Positions 43,920-52,447 of a stretch of 60,621 bases of DNA are shown here, one piece after another. The stretch lies in the NCBI GenBank assembly GCA_902514945.1, contig CABXSO010000004.1, positions 1 to 60,621 on the forward strand, read 5' to 3'. The position numbers and the translations under genes were made by a program. This stretch comes from an uncultured Pelagibacteraceae bacterium. GTDB lineage: Bacteria; Pseudomonadota; Alphaproteobacteria; Pelagibacterales; Pelagibacteraceae. Each line of letters opens with the position of its first letter. Position 1 is the first letter of the stretch. The notes under the pieces are model-generated. The model searched no databases and was not told where the DNA came from. It worked only from the letters and a program-made list of their open reading frames with translations.

Positions 43920-45704
43920 TTGAATAAATATAGAACCCATACTTGTAATGAGTTAAGAAAAGATAATAATACTGAAAAGGTCATACTTTCAGGTTGGGTT
44001 AATAAAAAACGAGATCATGGAAATCTTTTATTTATAGATTTAAGGGATAACTATGGAATTACACAATGTCTAATTGATAAAGAAAATTCAAATTTCAAAA
44101 AATTAGAAAAAATTCAGCTAGAAACCGTAATTAAGATCAAAGGAAACGTAGTTCAAAGGTCAAAAGAGTCAATTAATAACGAAATTAGTACAGGTGAAAT
44201 AGAGGTAATCATTGAAAACTTTGACATATTAGGTGAGTGCAGAGAGTTACCGCTACCAGTTTTTAGTGATCAAGAATATTCAGAGGAAATAAGATTAAAA
44301 TATCGCTTCTTAGATTTGAGAAGAAAGAAAATACATGAAAATATCATTTTAAGATCTAATGTAATTTCATTCATAAGAAATGAAATGATTAAATATGGTT
44401 TCTTAGAATTTCAAACACCGATATTAACTTCATCAAGTCCTGAAGGTGCAAGAGATTTTTTAGTTCCAAGTAGATTAAATCCTGGAAAATTTTATGCTTT
44501 ACCGCAGGCACCTCAACAATTTAAGCAATTGGTAATGGTCTCTGGATTTGATAAGTATTTTCAAATTGCCCCTTGTTTTAGAGATGAAGATGCTAGAGCA
44601 GATAGAAGTCCAGGAGAGTTTTACCAATTAGATTTAGAAATGTCTTTTGTAGAACAAGAAGACGTATTCAAAGTTATTGAAAGATTATTTGTAAATATCT
44701 TTAAAAAATTTTCAAAAAAAAAATTATTATTTAGTAAATTTCCAACAATTTCTTACAAAGAATCTATGTTAAAATATGGAAATGATAAACCTGATTTAAG
44801 AAATCCACTTATCATAAGTGATATTACAGAAATTTTTTTTAGAGATGATGTTTCATTTGAAATATTTAAAAAGTTAGTAAAAACTGGTTCAATGGTCAGA
44901 TGTATTGTTACTAAAGATACTAAAGACAAACCAAGAAGTTTTTTTGACAATATTGATAGATGGGCAAAAGAACAGGGTGCTTCTGGGTTAGCTTACTTTA
45001 CTTTAGAAAAAAACGATGAAATATCCGCAAAAGGCCCTGTTGGAAAATTTTTTACTAAAGAAGCTTTAGAACTTTTAATGTCAAAAACTGGTGCAAAAAT
45101 AGGAGATAGTTTCTTTTTAGCTTGTGGTAAAAAAAATGATTTGGAAAAAATCACCTCACTAGCAAGAGATAAAATCGCAAAAGATTTGGAATTGATCGAT
45201 GAGAGCACTTTTGCATTTTGCTGGATTGTAGATTACCCAATGTTTGAAAAAGACATTCAGTCAAATCAGATTAAATTTAGTCATAATCCATTTTCAATGC
45301 CTCAGGGAGATGTAGATAAGATTAATTTCGATAAACCTTTAGAAATTTTAGCTTATCAATACGATTTGGTATGCAATGGAGTGGAATTATCCTCAGGAGC
45401 AATTAGAAATCACATACCTGATTTAATGTATAAATTGTTTAATATTGCAGGTTATTCTAAATCTGACGTTGATCAAAAATTTAGTGGAATGATAAATGCA
45501 TTAAGTTATGGAGCACCACCCCACGGAGGTATTGCACCAGGTATTGATAGAATAGTTATGCTACTTGCAAATGAAAAAAATATTAGAGAGGTTACCATGT
45601 TCCCAATGAACCAAAATGCTCAAGATTTAATGATGAATGCACCATCTAATATAAGTGAAAGTCAATTAAAAGAACTTAATTTATCCTTGAAAGTAAAAAA
45701 ATAA
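43920..45704 (+). CDS. aspS: Aspartyl-tRNA synthetase
   Basis: A 594-residue bacterial-type AspRS that starts at TTG with GGAG five bases upstream; MNKYRTHTCNELRK is the normal N-terminus, so the rare start is credible. The OB-fold anticodon domain (SGWVNKKRDHGNLLFIDLRD), motif 2 (FRDEDARADRSPGEFYQLD), the GAD insertion and motif 3 (GGIAPGIDRIVMLL) are complete. It may be non-discriminating (acting with GatCAB), which is not decidable here. It starts on the base after the hda stop. Confidence 0.96.
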   Translation: MNKYRTHTCNELRKDNNTEKVILSGWVNKKRDHGNLLFIDLRDNYGITQCLIDKENSNFKKLEKIQLETVIKIKGNVVQRSKESINNEISTGEIEVIIENFDILGECRELPLPVFSDQEYSEEIRLKYRFLDLRRKKIHENIILRSNVISFIRNEMIKYGFLEFQTPILTSSSPEGARDFLVPSRLNPGKFYALPQAPQQFKQLVMVSGFDKYFQIAPCFRDEDARADRSPGEFYQLDLEMSFVEQEDVFKVIERLFVNIFKKFSKKKLLFSKFPTISYKESMLKYGNDKPDLRNPLIISDITEIFFRDDVSFEIFKKLVKTGSMVRCIVTKDTKDKPRSFFDNIDRWAKEQGASGLAYFTLEKNDEISAKGPVGKFFTKEALELLMSKTGAKIGDSFFLACGKKNDLEKITSLARDKIAKDLELIDESTFAFCWIVDYPMFEKDIQSNQIKFSHNPFSMPQGDVDKINFDKPLEILAYQYDLVCNGVELSSGAIRNHIPDLMYKLFNIAGYSKSDVDQKFSGMINALSYGAPPHGGIAPGIDRIVMLLANEKNIREVTMFPMNQNAQDLMMNAPSNISESQLKELNLSLKVKK

Positions 45705-45705
45705 T

Positions 45706-46527
45706 TTATTTTTTTCCTTTAAGACTAATTTTTACGTCGGATAAATCTACTAAATTTTTTTTGTAATTGTTTCGAACGAAACCTTTGCTTGTTATATCTT
45801 TAACAATTTTTAAAAATTGATTTTGTTCATCCAGATTCTGATCTTTAAGACCACTATCTGAATTTCCTATCGATGGAGTGTGAGCTAAATCTTCTCTGTT
45901 TAGATATGAAATAGCTAATTCTCTAAATATATAGTCTAAGATTGATGATGCACTCAAGATTCTGTCATTACCGTGAACTTTACCTGAAGGCTCAAATTTA
46001 GTACCTGTAAAAGCACTTACAAACTCATCTAAAGGTACACCATATTGAAGTCCAAGAGAAACAGCTATAGCAAAATTATTCATCAAAGCTTTAACAAGTT
46101 CTCCCTCTTTACTAGTGTCAATAAATATTTCTCCAATTTTACCATCTTCATATTCACCAGTATGTAAATACACTTTATGGTCACCGATTGTGGCTTTTTG
46201 AATATAACCCTTTCTTCTATCGGGCATACCAAATCTTTTTCCAGAATTTTCCTGATTAGAAAAAGATTGGGAAATGATTTTTTCAACCTTTTGGGACTTA
46301 TTTTCACTCTGACTTGAAACTAAATCTATTTTAGTATCTTGACTGACTTTTTTGTTATTAGAATCTAGACTTTTCGTTTTTCTATTATCTAGTTTTACTT
46401 CTAAAATTTCGAATTTACCGTCATCTCTTTTCTCTAAATTTTTAAGTTCTGTTTCATTAATATCATCTAAGTAATGATTTACTTTGAAAGTACATGTGTA
46501 ATAAGTTTCAACTAGGTATTTTGCCAT
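45706..46527 (-). CDS. Stand-alone homologue of the C-terminal (TSCPD-type) region of class II ribonucleotide reductase NrdJ
   Basis: A 273-residue protein. Residues ~100-230 closely follow the C-terminal part of B12-dependent Nrd[67 protein letters not shown], and [16 protein letters not shown]. It lacks the catalytic barrel and the redox Cys cluster. The N-terminal ~100 residues ([16 protein letters not shown]) are hydrophilic and of unknown function. Pseudomonas has a split NrdJa/NrdJb, but no NrdJa is next door. It may be an orphan or a subunit of a reductase elsewhere. Confidence 0.78.
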   Translation of the reverse strand: MAKYLVETYYTCTFKVNHYLDDINETELKNLEKRDDGKFEILEVKLDNRKTKSLDSNNKKVSQDTKIDLVSSQSENKSQKVEKIISQSFSNQENSGKRFGMPDRRKGYIQKATIGDHKVYLHTGEYEDGKIGEIFIDTSKEGELVKALMNNFAIAVSLGLQYGVPLDEFVSAFTGTKFEPSGKVHGNDRILSASSILDYIFRELAISYLNREDLAHTPSIGNSDSGLKDQNLDEQNQFLKIVKDITSKGFVRNNYKKNLVDLSDVKISLKGKK

Positions 46528-46641
46528 TTTAATCCTGTTTTATAATTTAATTTGAAATTTGAATCATTTAACTTATATACTTTTACATATTTTAGTCTAA
46601 TTTAATTTATACAATTTGAAATTGAAATAAATGATATTTAA

Positions 46642-47004
46642 ATGTTGACAATTTTAAAAAAAATTTTTACTTGGTGGAATCGTGAGACAATAGGCACAAG
46701 AATAAAAACTATTTTTTCTGGAAAGTTTGTTGGGAAAGATGATTTTGGCAATAGATACTATCAAAGCAAGAGTGGTAAAAGATGGGTTATTTATTCAGAT
46801 GAGATAGACGCCTCTAAAATTCCCGTAGAATGGTTTTCTTGGATACATTTTATGCCAAATAAAATCGAAAATTATCATGAGTTAAAAAAACATTCATGGC
46901 AAAAACCTCATCAACCAAATCTAACAGGCACCGAGTCTGCTTATTATCCCAACAAAACAAAAAAAGATGCAATTCAAAAAAAATATAAAAGTTGGAAAAA
47001 TTAA
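46642..47004 (+). CDS. NDUFA12-family (complex I 17.2-kDa subunit) protein
   Basis: A 120-residue protein. RIKTIFSGKFVGKDDFGNRYY and RWVIYSDEIDASKIPVEWFSWI, then HSWQKPHQPNLTGT, match NDUFA12, a supernumerary subunit of respiratory complex I shared by mitochondria and alphaproteobacteria. It is a strong lineage marker. Its 3' end overlaps the DUF2155 gene by 38 bp, the longest overlap between these two neighbours that I would accept because both frames are conserved families. Confidence 0.93.
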   Translation: MLTILKKIFTWWNRETIGTRIKTIFSGKFVGKDDFGNRYYQSKSGKRWVIYSDEIDASKIPVEWFSWIHFMPNKIENYHELKKHSWQKPHQPNLTGTESAYYPNKTKKDAIQKKYKSWKN

Positions 47005-47374
47005 ATTTTATTTTTTTCTAATTATATTTATAGCTTGCCAATTTTTTCCACTTGAAACTAAATCACAAAATAATCTTGAGGGTAAAAACACTGATATTAA
47101 AATTTTGGATAAAATAAGTTCAAAAAATGAGTTAATAAAGTTAAATAATAATGAAGAATATATATACAAAGATTTAGCTATAAAAAGTATAAAATGTATT
47201 GATACAGAATTTGATGATAATCCTGAGATAAAAGCTTACATTCAAGTAAGAGATTTGACAAAAAAAGATAGAAATAATGTTTATGTTTTCAATGGCTGGA
47301 TGTTCTCATCAAGTCCTTCAATAGAGCCATTTGATCATCCAGTTTATGATATTTGGCTCATAAATTGTTATTAA
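46967..47374 (+). CDS. DUF2155-family exported protein
   Basis: A 135-residue protein with an N-terminal hydrophobic segment (about 13-28) resembling a signal peptide. The C-terminal half (ITFEV-like start AIKSIKCIDTEFDDNPEIK, then FNGWMFSSSPSIEPFDHPV) is the DUF2155 signature; YDIWLINC ends it. Family function is unknown, but it usually lies between the NDUFA12 gene and aat/accC in alphaproteobacteria. Here aat is absent and accC converges with a 4-bp overlap. Confidence 0.85.
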   Translation: MQFKKNIKVGKIKFYFFLIIFIACQFFPLETKSQNNLEGKNTDIKILDKISSKNELIKLNNNEEYIYKDLAIKSIKCIDTEFDDNPEIKAYIQVRDLTKKDRNNVYVFNGWMFSSSPSIEPFDHPVYDIWLINCY

Positions 47375-48708
47375 ATTATCTTATCTTTATCCAGCCAACC
47401 AACGTTAAAATCAGAGTCAATAAATTTTTTATGACTAAGCAATTTTTTATGAAGAGGTATAGTAGTCGTAATTCCCTCGATTACAAACTCATCTAAAGAT
47501 CTATTCATTCTTTGAATAGCCTCAGTTCTGTTTCGTCCATGACAAATTAATTTACAAATCATACTGTCGTAATAAGGAGTCACTTTATAACCTTGGTATA
47601 TTGCACCGTCCACTCTAGTTCTAAATCCTGATGGTTGATGGCACATACCAATAGTTCCTGGAGATGGTTGAAAGTTTTTACTCGCATCTTCAGCGTTTAT
47701 TCGACATTCAATAGCATGACCTCTTGGATTTATATCGCTCTGATTTAATGCTGTATTACCTGAAAATGCTATCCAGATCTGTTCTTTAATTATATCTATG
47801 CCAGTTACCATTTCAGTAACAGGATGCTCAACTTGAACCCTTGTATTCATTTCAAGAAAATAAAATTTATTATCTTCATAAATAAATTCTACAGTTCCTG
47901 CTCCTGTGTAACCAATTTTTGATACCATAGTTACTGTCTTTTCAAAAAGATCTTTTCTTACATCATCATTAAGCACTGGACTTGGTGTTTCCTCAATTAA
48001 TTTTTGATGCCTTCTTTGAACAGAACAATCTCTTTCATGTAAATGAATAACTCTATTTTTTCCAGCTAAGATTTGAACCTCTATATGCCTCGGATTTTGA
48101 AAATATTTTTCTATATATACCTCATTATTTCCAAAATATTTTTGAGCTTCTGATTTTGCAGTTGAAAATAAAGTTTCAAATTCTTCTTCTTTATTAACAA
48201 TTTTCATACCTTTTCCACCACCACCACCAGAGGCTTTTATTAAAACAGGAAAACCAATTTTTTTACATAAATCTTTTGCTTCATTTATATCTTTAACACC
48301 ACCTTCTGAGCCTTCAATGACTGGCAAACCATTTTCTTTTGCAATTTTCTTTGCTTGTATTTTATCACCCATCATTTCAATTAACTTGTGATGAGCACCA
48401 ATAAATTTAATATTATTTTCTTCAAGAACTTTTGCAAAATTTGCGTTTTCCGAAAGAAACCCGTAGCCTGGATGCACAGCTTCTGAATTAGTTATTTCAA
48501 TTGCAGACATTAATGCTGGAATATTCAAATAACTGTTTACTGGTTGATGAGAACCTATACAAACACTTTCATCAGCTAATCTAACATGCATGCTTTCTTT
48601 ATCCACGTCTGAGTGAACAGCAACAGTTGAGATACCCCATTCTTTACATGCTCGGATTATTCTAACTGCAATTTCTCCTCGATTTGCAATTAATATTTTT
48701 TTAAACAT
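47371..48708 (-). CDS. accC: Biotin carboxylase (acetyl-CoA carboxylase subunit)
   Basis: A 445-residue biotin carboxylase. IANRGEIAVRIIRACKEWGI, HPGYGFLSENANFA, KASGGGGGKGMKI (ATP grasp), RDCSVQRRHQKLIEE and MNTRVQVEHPVTE are invariant motifs. It carboxylates biotin on AccB with bicarbonate and ATP. Its start codon overlaps the last base of accB. The carboxyltransferase genes accA and accD are not in the window. Confidence 0.97.
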   Translation of the reverse strand: MFKKILIANRGEIAVRIIRACKEWGISTVAVHSDVDKESMHVRLADESVCIGSHQPVNSYLNIPALMSAIEITNSEAVHPGYGFLSENANFAKVLEENNIKFIGAHHKLIEMMGDKIQAKKIAKENGLPVIEGSEGGVKDINEAKDLCKKIGFPVLIKASGGGGGKGMKIVNKEEEFETLFSTAKSEAQKYFGNNEVYIEKYFQNPRHIEVQILAGKNRVIHLHERDCSVQRRHQKLIEETPSPVLNDDVRKDLFEKTVTMVSKIGYTGAGTVEFIYEDNKFYFLEMNTRVQVEHPVTEMVTGIDIIKEQIWIAFSGNTALNQSDINPRGHAIECRINAEDASKNFQPSPGTIGMCHQPSGFRTRVDGAIYQGYKVTPYYDSMICKLICHGRNRTEAIQRMNRSLDEFVIEGITTTIPLHKKLLSHKKFIDSDFNVGWLDKDKII

Positions 48709-49142
48709 TATTCGAGAATAATAATTGTTTGTCCAAATTCTACTGATTGACCATCTTCAACACAAATTTCTTTCACAATTCCATCAGAAGTAGATGGAAC
48801 ATGATTCATGGTTTTCATAGCCTCGACTATCATTATTGTATCACCTTTTTTTACTTTTTTTCCAATTTCTGTAAACTTTTTACCTCCAGGCTCTGGTGCA
48901 TGATAGGCTGTGCCTATAATCGGTGAAGTAATTTCTTTACCTGAATTAGTTTTTTGAGTCGTGTTGCTGTCATTAAGTTTTGAAATATTTTTTTGTGGGA
49001 TAGGAACATTTTGATTATTAATAGATACATTATTTTTAGAAACTTTAATTTTTGTATCCTTTTCGGTGTACTCTAACTCAGTTAAATTAAATTCGTCTAA
49101 ATATTCACTGAGTTCTCTAATAATTTTTTTATCAATCTTCAT
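48708..49142 (-). CDS. accB: Biotin carboxyl carrier protein
   Basis: A 144-residue BCCP. IVEAMKTMNHVPS holds the biotinylated Lys, and PMIGTAY-type segment SPIGTAYHAPEPGGK opens the domain. The linker between residues 40 and 70 is Asn/Gln/Ser-rich in place of the usual Pro/Ala linker. It overlaps aroQ by 11 bp and accC by 1 bp. Confidence 0.96.
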   Translation of the reverse strand: MKIDKKIIRELSEYLDEFNLTELEYTEKDTKIKVSKNNVSINNQNVPIPQKNISKLNDSNTTQKTNSGKEITSPIIGTAYHAPEPGGKKFTEIGKKVKKGDTIMIVEAMKTMNHVPSTSDGIVKEICVEDGQSVEFGQTIIILE

Positions 49143-49578
49143 TTTTTAAAAGCTTTTGCATTGAAATTATGGCTAAAATATAACCATCAATTCCTAAGCC
49201 AAATATACCTCCCGTAGCCACATCGCTTATAAGAGAGTTATGTCTAAATTCTTCACGTTTGTATATATTAGAAATATGTATCTCAATGATTGGTTTTTTA
49301 AAAATACTTAATGCATCCCTTATTGCAACAGAAGTATGAGTAAAAGCTGCGGCATTAATAATAATCCCATCAAAATCTTTTCTTGAGTCCTGTATTAAAT
49401 TTACTAATTCTCCCTCAATATTTGATTGTGTGAATTCTAAATTCAAACCTAATTCTTCTGATTTTTTGGTACAAATATCTTTTAGATCTTCAAATGAGTG
49501 TGAACCATATTGTGATTGTTCTCGTTCACCTAATAGATTAAGATTTGGTCCATTAATAATAATTATTTTATTACTCAT
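49132..49578 (-). CDS. aroQ: 3-dehydroquinate dehydratase, type II
   Basis: A 148-residue type II dehydroquinase. INGPNLNLLGEREQSQYGSHSF carries the conserved Asn, Arg and Tyr of the active site; NAAAFTHTSVAIRDAL and EIHISNIYKREEFRHNS contain the catalytic His and Arg. It acts in the shikimate pathway. It is the first gene of aroQ-accB-accC, and is divergent from thiS with a 16-bp gap. Confidence 0.96.
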   Translation of the reverse strand: MSNKIIIINGPNLNLLGEREQSQYGSHSFEDLKDICTKKSEELGLNLEFTQSNIEGELVNLIQDSRKDFDGIIINAAAFTHTSVAIRDALSIFKKPIIEIHISNIYKREEFRHNSLISDVATGGIFGLGIDGYILAIISMQKLLKNED

Positions 49579-49594
49579 AGATTATTTATATACG

Positions 49595-49807
49595 ATGAAA
49601 AAAAAAATAAAAATAAAAATTAATGGTAAATTGAATATAATAGATGATAAAATTAAATTATCTGTTCTTATACAAAATTTAAAAGTACCTTTAAAAAAAG
49701 TAGCAATTGAATTGAACAAAGAAATAATGGACAAAAAAAAATTAAATAAAATTTACTTAAAAAAAGATGATAAAATTGAAATTGTTCATTTTATTGGAGG
49801 TGGTTAA
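49595..49807 (+). CDS. thiS: Sulfur carrier protein ThiS
   Basis: A 70-residue ubiquitin-fold protein that starts at the ATG at 49595; the frame is open well upstream, but ThiS begins here ([12 protein letters not shown]). The C-terminus is IVHFIGGG, ending with the extra Gly of the ThiS Gly-Gly tail that is adenylated and thiocarboxylated. It donates sulfur for the thiazole of thiamine. thiG follows at once. Confidence 0.9.
   Translation: MKKKIKIKINGKLNIIDDKIKLSVLIQNLKVPLKKVAIELNKEIMDKKKLNKIYLKKDDKIEIVHFIGGG
49796..49803 (+). promoter_or_regulatory. thiG: Shine-Dalgarno GGAGG for thiG inside the end of thiS
   Basis: GGAGGTGG lies in the last codons of thiS and sits 6 bases before ATT (49807) and 9 bases before CTG (49810). 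It decides that thiG initiates here rather than at the ATG at 49888, which would cut off 26 conserved residues. Confidence 0.6.
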
Positions 49808-49809
49808 TT

Positions 49810-50583
49810 CTGAAGCAAGATAAATTAATTATTTCAAATAAAAGATTTAATTCCAGACTGATTGTTGGCACTGGCAAATATAAAAATATGAGAGAGTGTG
49901 CTAAAGCAATAAAATTATCTGGTGCTGATATTGTTACTGTTGCAGTCAGAAGAGTTAATATTACAGATAAAAAAAAACCATTATTAATGGATTTCATTGA
50001 TCCTAAAAAAATAACTTATTTACCCAATACTGCTGGGTGTTTTAATTCTGATGAAGCGCTAAGAACACTGAGGTTAGCGAGAGAAATTGGAGGATGGAAA
50101 CTAGTGAAATTAGAAGTTTTAGGAGATAAAAAAAATTTATTTCCTGAGATGATCGAAACTCTAAAATCAACAGAGATTTTAACAAGAGAGGGTTTTAAAG
50201 TGATGGTTTATTGTAATGATGATCCCTTAATGGCAAAAAGATTAGAAAATGTTGGTGCAGCAGCAATTATGCCATTGGCAGCACCAATTGGTTCAGGCTT
50301 AGGAATTCAAAATAAAGTGAATATTGGAATAATTAGAAATCAAACAAGGTTACCTTTAATAATTGATGCTGGTTTAGGACAGGCATCTGATGCTACAATT
50401 GCAATGGAACTAGGTTGCGATGGTGTTTTAGTTAACACTGCAATTGCTAAAGCAAAAAAACCTTTTGAAATGGCTGAAGCATTTAAAAATGCCGTTGTAG
50501 CTGGCAGACAATCTTTTTTATCTGGTAGAATTGAAAAAAAGTTATTGGGAAGTGCATCTTCTCCAAGAAAAGGCATTATTTAG
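49810..50583 (+). CDS. thiG: Thiazole synthase ThiG, with non-canonical start codon
   Basis: A ~257-residue TIM-barrel enzyme. The first ATG (49888) falls after the essential N-terminal block [14 protein letters not shown], so translation must begin earlier. Upstream in frame there is no ATG, GTG or TTG before the TGA at 49777; CTG at 49810 or ATT at 49807 are the candidates, after a strong [23 protein letters not shown] (the Lys that binds DXP) and [10 protein letters not shown] with [12 protein letters not shown] confirm ThiG. It forms thiamine thiazole phosphate from DXP, ThiS-thiocarboxylate and dehydroglycine. It overlaps rne by 8 bp. Confidence 0.88.
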   Translation: MKQDKLIISNKRFNSRLIVGTGKYKNMRECAKAIKLSGADIVTVAVRRVNITDKKKPLLMDFIDPKKITYLPNTAGCFNSDEALRTLRLAREIGGWKLVKLEVLGDKKNLFPEMIETLKSTEILTREGFKVMVYCNDDPLMAKRLENVGAAAIMPLAAPIGSGLGIQNKVNIGIIRNQTRLPLIIDAGLGQASDATIAMELGCDGVLVNTAIAKAKKPFEMAEAFKNAVVAGRQSFLSGRIEKKLLGSASSPRKGII

Positions 50584-52354
50584 ATTTATTAAAATACCTT
50601 TTTTTTTTGAAGGCTTTTTTTCTAATTTTTATATTTTTAAAATTAATAGCTTTATCTTTAACCTTAACTTCTAAATTTTCAGTTTTATCAAAATACTCTA
50701 AAAGCTCTATTGTTTTTTTAGATTTATTTTTCATGTCAATAATATACTCTGGAATAATTAAAGAATTTTCAGAAACAATATCTATTTTAATTTTGTTTTT
50801 TTTTTCAAAAAAATTTAAATTTTCAATAAAATTTTTTTTCAAAAAATCAGAAATTTTTTTACACACTTTTAATTCAACATATTTAGCCTTGTTTATAATT
50901 GATTTGAACTCTACTAATTTTAAAATTTTTTGAGCAAAAGACTCGTCTGTTAGTCCAACTTTCCATCTAATTGCACTTTCTCTCAATCTCTGTCTTGACA
51001 TCTCAAGTAATCCAAAATTACTAATTCTACCGATTTGAATCCTTGCTCTATCGGACCTACACTTTTCTTTTAACCTTCTTTCAACTGCTTTTCTATTCCC
51101 ATAACTTAACATATCTATGAAGTCTATTATGATTAATCCAGATAAATCTCTAATTTTAATTTGTCTTGTTATTTCTTCAGCTGCTTCTAAGTTTGTATCT
51201 AGAGCAGTACTCTCAACATTTTTTTGTTTAATTGAGCTACCAGAATTTACATCTATTGAAACTAGTGCTTCAGTAGGATTTATTACTAGGTAACCACCAG
51301 AGTTTAATTTAACCTCAGTATCAAATATCTGATTTAATTTTTGCTCAATTCCTTCGTCTATAAATAATGGAATTTTTCCTCTGTACTTTTTAATTTTTTT
51401 GACTTGTGATGGCATTAACATCTTCATAAAGTTTTGAGCTTTTTTATATCCCTCATTACCTTCTATGACTATATTTTTAGTATTTTCGTCGAACATATCT
51501 CTCAAAGTTCTATTAATTATTTCACTTTCTTGATGAATAAGTGAGGGTGCAATCGCATTTATGGCATTGTCCTTTATTTGATTCCAAGATTTTATTAAAG
51601 TATCTAAATCATGACTTATTTCATTTTTAGTTTTATTACTTCCAGCTGTCCTTACAATTAAACCCATTTCTCTTGGTATCTTTATTTCATTTAAAATTGT
51701 TCTAATTTTTTTTCTTTCAGCTGGATTAAATATTTTTCTAGAAATTCCTCCTCCCTTTGGAGTATTTGGCATCAAAACAATGTATTTTCCCGCAATAGAA
51801 ATAAATGTGCTTAATGCTGCACCTTTTTGACCCCTTTCATCTTTAATGACTTGAACAAGAATTACCTGATTAGGTTTTATTACTTCTTGAATTTTATATC
51901 TTTTAAATTTATTTCGATAGTTAACCTTTTTTTCTTTTTCTTGTTCATTTTGCTCTGTATCTGAGTTTTCTTTTTTTTCTATTTCAATAGGATCATCTAT
52001 CTCTAAGTTTCCTTTTGCTAAGTTTTCTTCCTCTTTCTCTTCAACTTTTTTAGACAATTCTTCTCTTAATTTTTCTTCCTCTCTTTTTATAATCTCAAGA
52101 TCACTTTTTGGTATTTGATAGTAATCTGATTGAATATCATTAAAAGATAAAAAACCATGACGCTCTCTTCCAAAGTCTACAAAAGCTGCCTGTAAGGACG
52201 GCTCTATTCTACTGACTTTACCAAGATAAATATTATTTTTTATAAGATTATTTTTTGAGCCTTCGTACTCATAATCTTCAATATTATTGTTCGACTTAAG
52301 AACAACTCTAGTTTCATTAGGATGCGATGCATCAATATATAAATTTTTTTCCAT
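50576..52354 (-). CDS. rne: Ribonuclease E/G, short form without zinc-link cysteines
   Basis: A 592-residue RNase E/G. The split S1 domain ([21 protein letters not shown]) carries an acidic insert (about 90-150). RNase H-like and DNase I-like catalytic regions follow: [11 protein letters not shown] and IIIDFIDM hold the metal-binding Asp residues. The CPxC zinc-link expected after MSRQRLRES is missing, as is any long disordered C-terminal scaffold; the tail is only Lys-rich. It would process and degrade RNA in the cytoplasm. The absence of the Cys pair suggests dimer or different tetramer assembly. Confidence 0.9.
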   Translation of the reverse strand: MEKNLYIDASHPNETRVVLKSNNNIEDYEYEGSKNNLIKNNIYLGKVSRIEPSLQAAFVDFGRERHGFLSFNDIQSDYYQIPKSDLEIIKREEEKLREELSKKVEEKEEENLAKGNLEIDDPIEIEKKENSDTEQNEQEKEKKVNYRNKFKRYKIQEVIKPNQVILVQVIKDERGQKGAALSTFISIAGKYIVLMPNTPKGGGISRKIFNPAERKKIRTILNEIKIPREMGLIVRTAGSNKTKNEISHDLDTLIKSWNQIKDNAINAIAPSLIHQESEIINRTLRDMFDENTKNIVIEGNEGYKKAQNFMKMLMPSQVKKIKKYRGKIPLFIDEGIEQKLNQIFDTEVKLNSGGYLVINPTEALVSIDVNSGSSIKQKNVESTALDTNLEAAEEITRQIKIRDLSGLIIIDFIDMLSYGNRKAVERRLKEKCRSDRARIQIGRISNFGLLEMSRQRLRESAIRWKVGLTDESFAQKILKLVEFKSIINKAKYVELKVCKKISDFLKKNFIENLNFFEKKNKIKIDIVSENSLIIPEYIIDMKNKSKKTIELLEYFDKTENLEVKVKDKAINFKNIKIRKKAFKKKRYFNKSK

Positions 52355-52447
52355 AATTTTGTAATTGAAAGTTTCATTTAGTATTATAAATTTTGTTTAA
52401 TAATATTGCCTTATCTTTAACAAATTCCTAGTTATAATGGAATCAAA

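Noticed and set aside
49430..49594. 5' extension of the thiS frame over the start of aroQ
   Set aside because: ThiS homologues begin at [11 protein letters not shown] (49595); the extension is antisense to conserved aroQ.
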